This document shows, piece by piece, positions 41,143 through 41,913 of a stretch of DNA of 41,913 bases. How positions within the stretch are numbered: position 1 is the first letter of the stretch; each line of letters begins with the position of its first letter. The stretch is from positions 1 through 41,913 of the forward strand of contig NZ_CANLNS010000012.1 in assembly GCF_947492715.1 (NCBI RefSeq), in the 5' to 3' direction. The notes under the pieces are model-generated. The model was given only the letters and a program-made list of their open reading frames with translations. It made no database searches and was not told the origin of the DNA. Both the position numbers and the translations under genes were made by a program. The stretch comes from an uncultured Psychroserpens sp. (GTDB lineage Bacteria; Bacteroidota; Bacteroidia; Flavobacteriales; Flavobacteriaceae).

Positions 41143-41181
41143 AAGGGAAGGTTGTCTTTATTACAAGACTCGCCTTCCCTT
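41143..41181. repeat. Long hairpin downstream of the type A T9SS gene
   Basis: AAGGGAAGG pairs with CCTTCCCTT, and an inner GTCTT pairs with AAGAC, giving a two-part stem of about 14 bp. No T-run follows on the minus strand, so it may be an unusual terminator, a 3' end stabiliser, or a leader structure for the small ORF 14 bases further on. Confidence 0.65.
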
Positions 41182-41196
41182 GGGTTAACAGCGCGA

Positions 41197-41913
41197 TTAT
41201 CTTTTTACGATTCTCTTTGTAACTGTAATATTATTATTTGAGTCTGTAATGTTTATTAAGTACACCCCGTTTTCGAAACCAGATACATTAATTTGTAAAT
41301 CATTGTTTAAATCTGATGTATTTTGATAAACACGTCTTCCAGTAATATCATAAACTTCAATTAGCGCATCTATCGATTGATTTGATACGTTTTTAATATT
41401 TACAATATCACTAGCAGGATTTGGATAAATACTGAATGAATCTGAACTAAACTCATCTACACTTAATGAATCACAATCTGCTCCTGTTAGGCGTGTTACT
41501 GTAATTGCATTATCAGATATATCCGAACAATCCAAGTTATCTAAAGATGAGAGCGGTAAACCTATTTGATCGAGCCCATTATTAGGAACGCCTCTATAAG
41601 ACCATCCCCAAATTTCGCACACACCAGCACCTGCACCATCTAAGTCTATTGTGTTCGTATTCACTACGTTTAAAATCAAACCAGTATTTGCATCTGTAAT
41701 GACGTATCTATACGATAGATTTTCTGCACCTGGATTTTCATGTATAACTTCCAATGGATCGGCGATTGCATCGCCAGCACAAATTGAAATTTCAGTATCT
41801 CCATTTGAAAGACTAACAGTACCACCATCCGCAGCCTCACGGATTACAGTTACGGCATTATCAGAGATATCCGAACATTCAGCAGCATTAAGATCACTAA
41901 GCGGTCCGCCAAT
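41197..41913 (-). CDS. Repeat-containing secreted protein with type A T9SS sorting domain (5' partial)
   Basis: The frame is open to the window end, so the gene begins beyond 41913; 238 residues are visible. The C-terminal 80 residues are a type A sorting domain (FSIYPNPASDIVNIKNVS, VYDITGRRVYQNT, GVYLINI, KRIVKR). Upstream are 116-residue repeats, one complete and one partial, with NGDTEISICAGDAIADPLEV, VITDANTGLILNV, VCEIWGWSYRG and CSDISDNA[IV]TV. The domain directs secretion and attachment through T9SS. An internal TTG at 41754 is not the start. Confidence 0.92.
   Translation of the reverse strand: MGGPLSDLNAAECSDISDNAVTVIREAADGGTVSLSNGDTEISICAGDAIADPLEVIHENPGAENLSYRYVITDANTGLILNVVNTNTIDLDGAGAGVCEIWGWSYRGVPNNGLDQIGLPLSSLDNLDCSDISDNAITVTRLTGADCDSLSVDEFSSDSFSIYPNPASDIVNIKNVSNQSIDALIEVYDITGRRVYQNTSDLNNDLQINVSGFENGVYLINITDSNNNITVTKRIVKR
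41491..41913 (-). repeat. 116-residue coding repeat of the T9SS type A protein
   Basis: The segments beginning IGGPLSDLNAAECSDIS (41913) and IGLPLSSLDNLDCSDIS (41565) are exactly 348 bases apart in frame and share most of their first 25 residues. The gene therefore probably contains a longer tandem array to the right of the window. Confidence 0.75.

Overview
The window looks like chromosome from a member of the Flavobacteriaceae, probably marine. It is AT-rich and its best promoter matches have the Bacteroidota form TTG-N19/20-TAnnTTTG. It also carries type IX secretion (T9SS) sorting domains, PorP/SprF, DUF2911, DUF4369 and an STN-type TonB receptor with FecR and an ECF sigma factor. Genus is not determinable by eye. 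No phage, insertion sequence, CRISPR array or rRNA was seen.

Layout. 1-4.1 kb: the end of a large DUF11-type surface protein with a type B gliding CTD, then PorP/SprF and a PorE-like TPR/PD40/OmpA protein, i.e. a cargo and export module. 4.2-6.6 kb: idi, queD and manA with overlapping starts, a small conserved-looking ORF, and tRNA-Thr with a textbook promoter and terminator. 6.6-9.1 kb: a DUF4369 lipoprotein and a DUF819 membrane protein. 9.2-12.1 kb: a tight six-gene minus-strand operon (SPFH protein, glycine-zipper peptide, DUF4177, DUF1648, secreted alpha/beta hydrolase, Arc-type ribbon-helix-helix protein). It has its own promoter with a palindrome over the -7 box. 12.1-13.6 kb: a paralogous hydrolase that has lost its nucleophile and oxyanion motif, flanked by two intergenic regions that look like small-RNA loci. 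One has a consensus sigma-54 promoter and a terminator; the other has a palindrome cluster and an orphan terminator.

13.6-15.9 kb: AlkB, a VanX-type D,D-dipeptidase, a YfiT-type DinB enzyme and a secreted unknown. 16.0-19.8 kb: TonB receptor, FecR and ECF sigma factor, a surface-signalling trio. 20.0-23.4 kb: ffh, folD, a TIGR02206 membrane protein and a VOC protein. 23.5-37.2 kb: a long minus-strand run. It holds a HerA-like ATPase, lipoprotein, cupin, hydrolase, rluF and a membrane-bound LytTR regulator, followed by a cluster of secreted hydrolases (DUF1579-like protein, unknown, beta-lactamase/PD40 fusion, prolyl oligopeptidase, alpha/beta hydrolase) with a membrane-bound AraC regulator. 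37.3-40.9 kb: a Rid-family lipoprotein, queE, DUF2911 and asnB. The end holds an unlisted 40-residue membrane peptide between hairpins and the C-terminal part of a repeat protein with a type A T9SS signal.

The most promising undescribed items are the SPFH operon with its nearby dead hydrolase paralogue, the two candidate small RNAs, and the doubly regulated secreted-hydrolase cluster. All functional links among them are inference from sequence and gene order.
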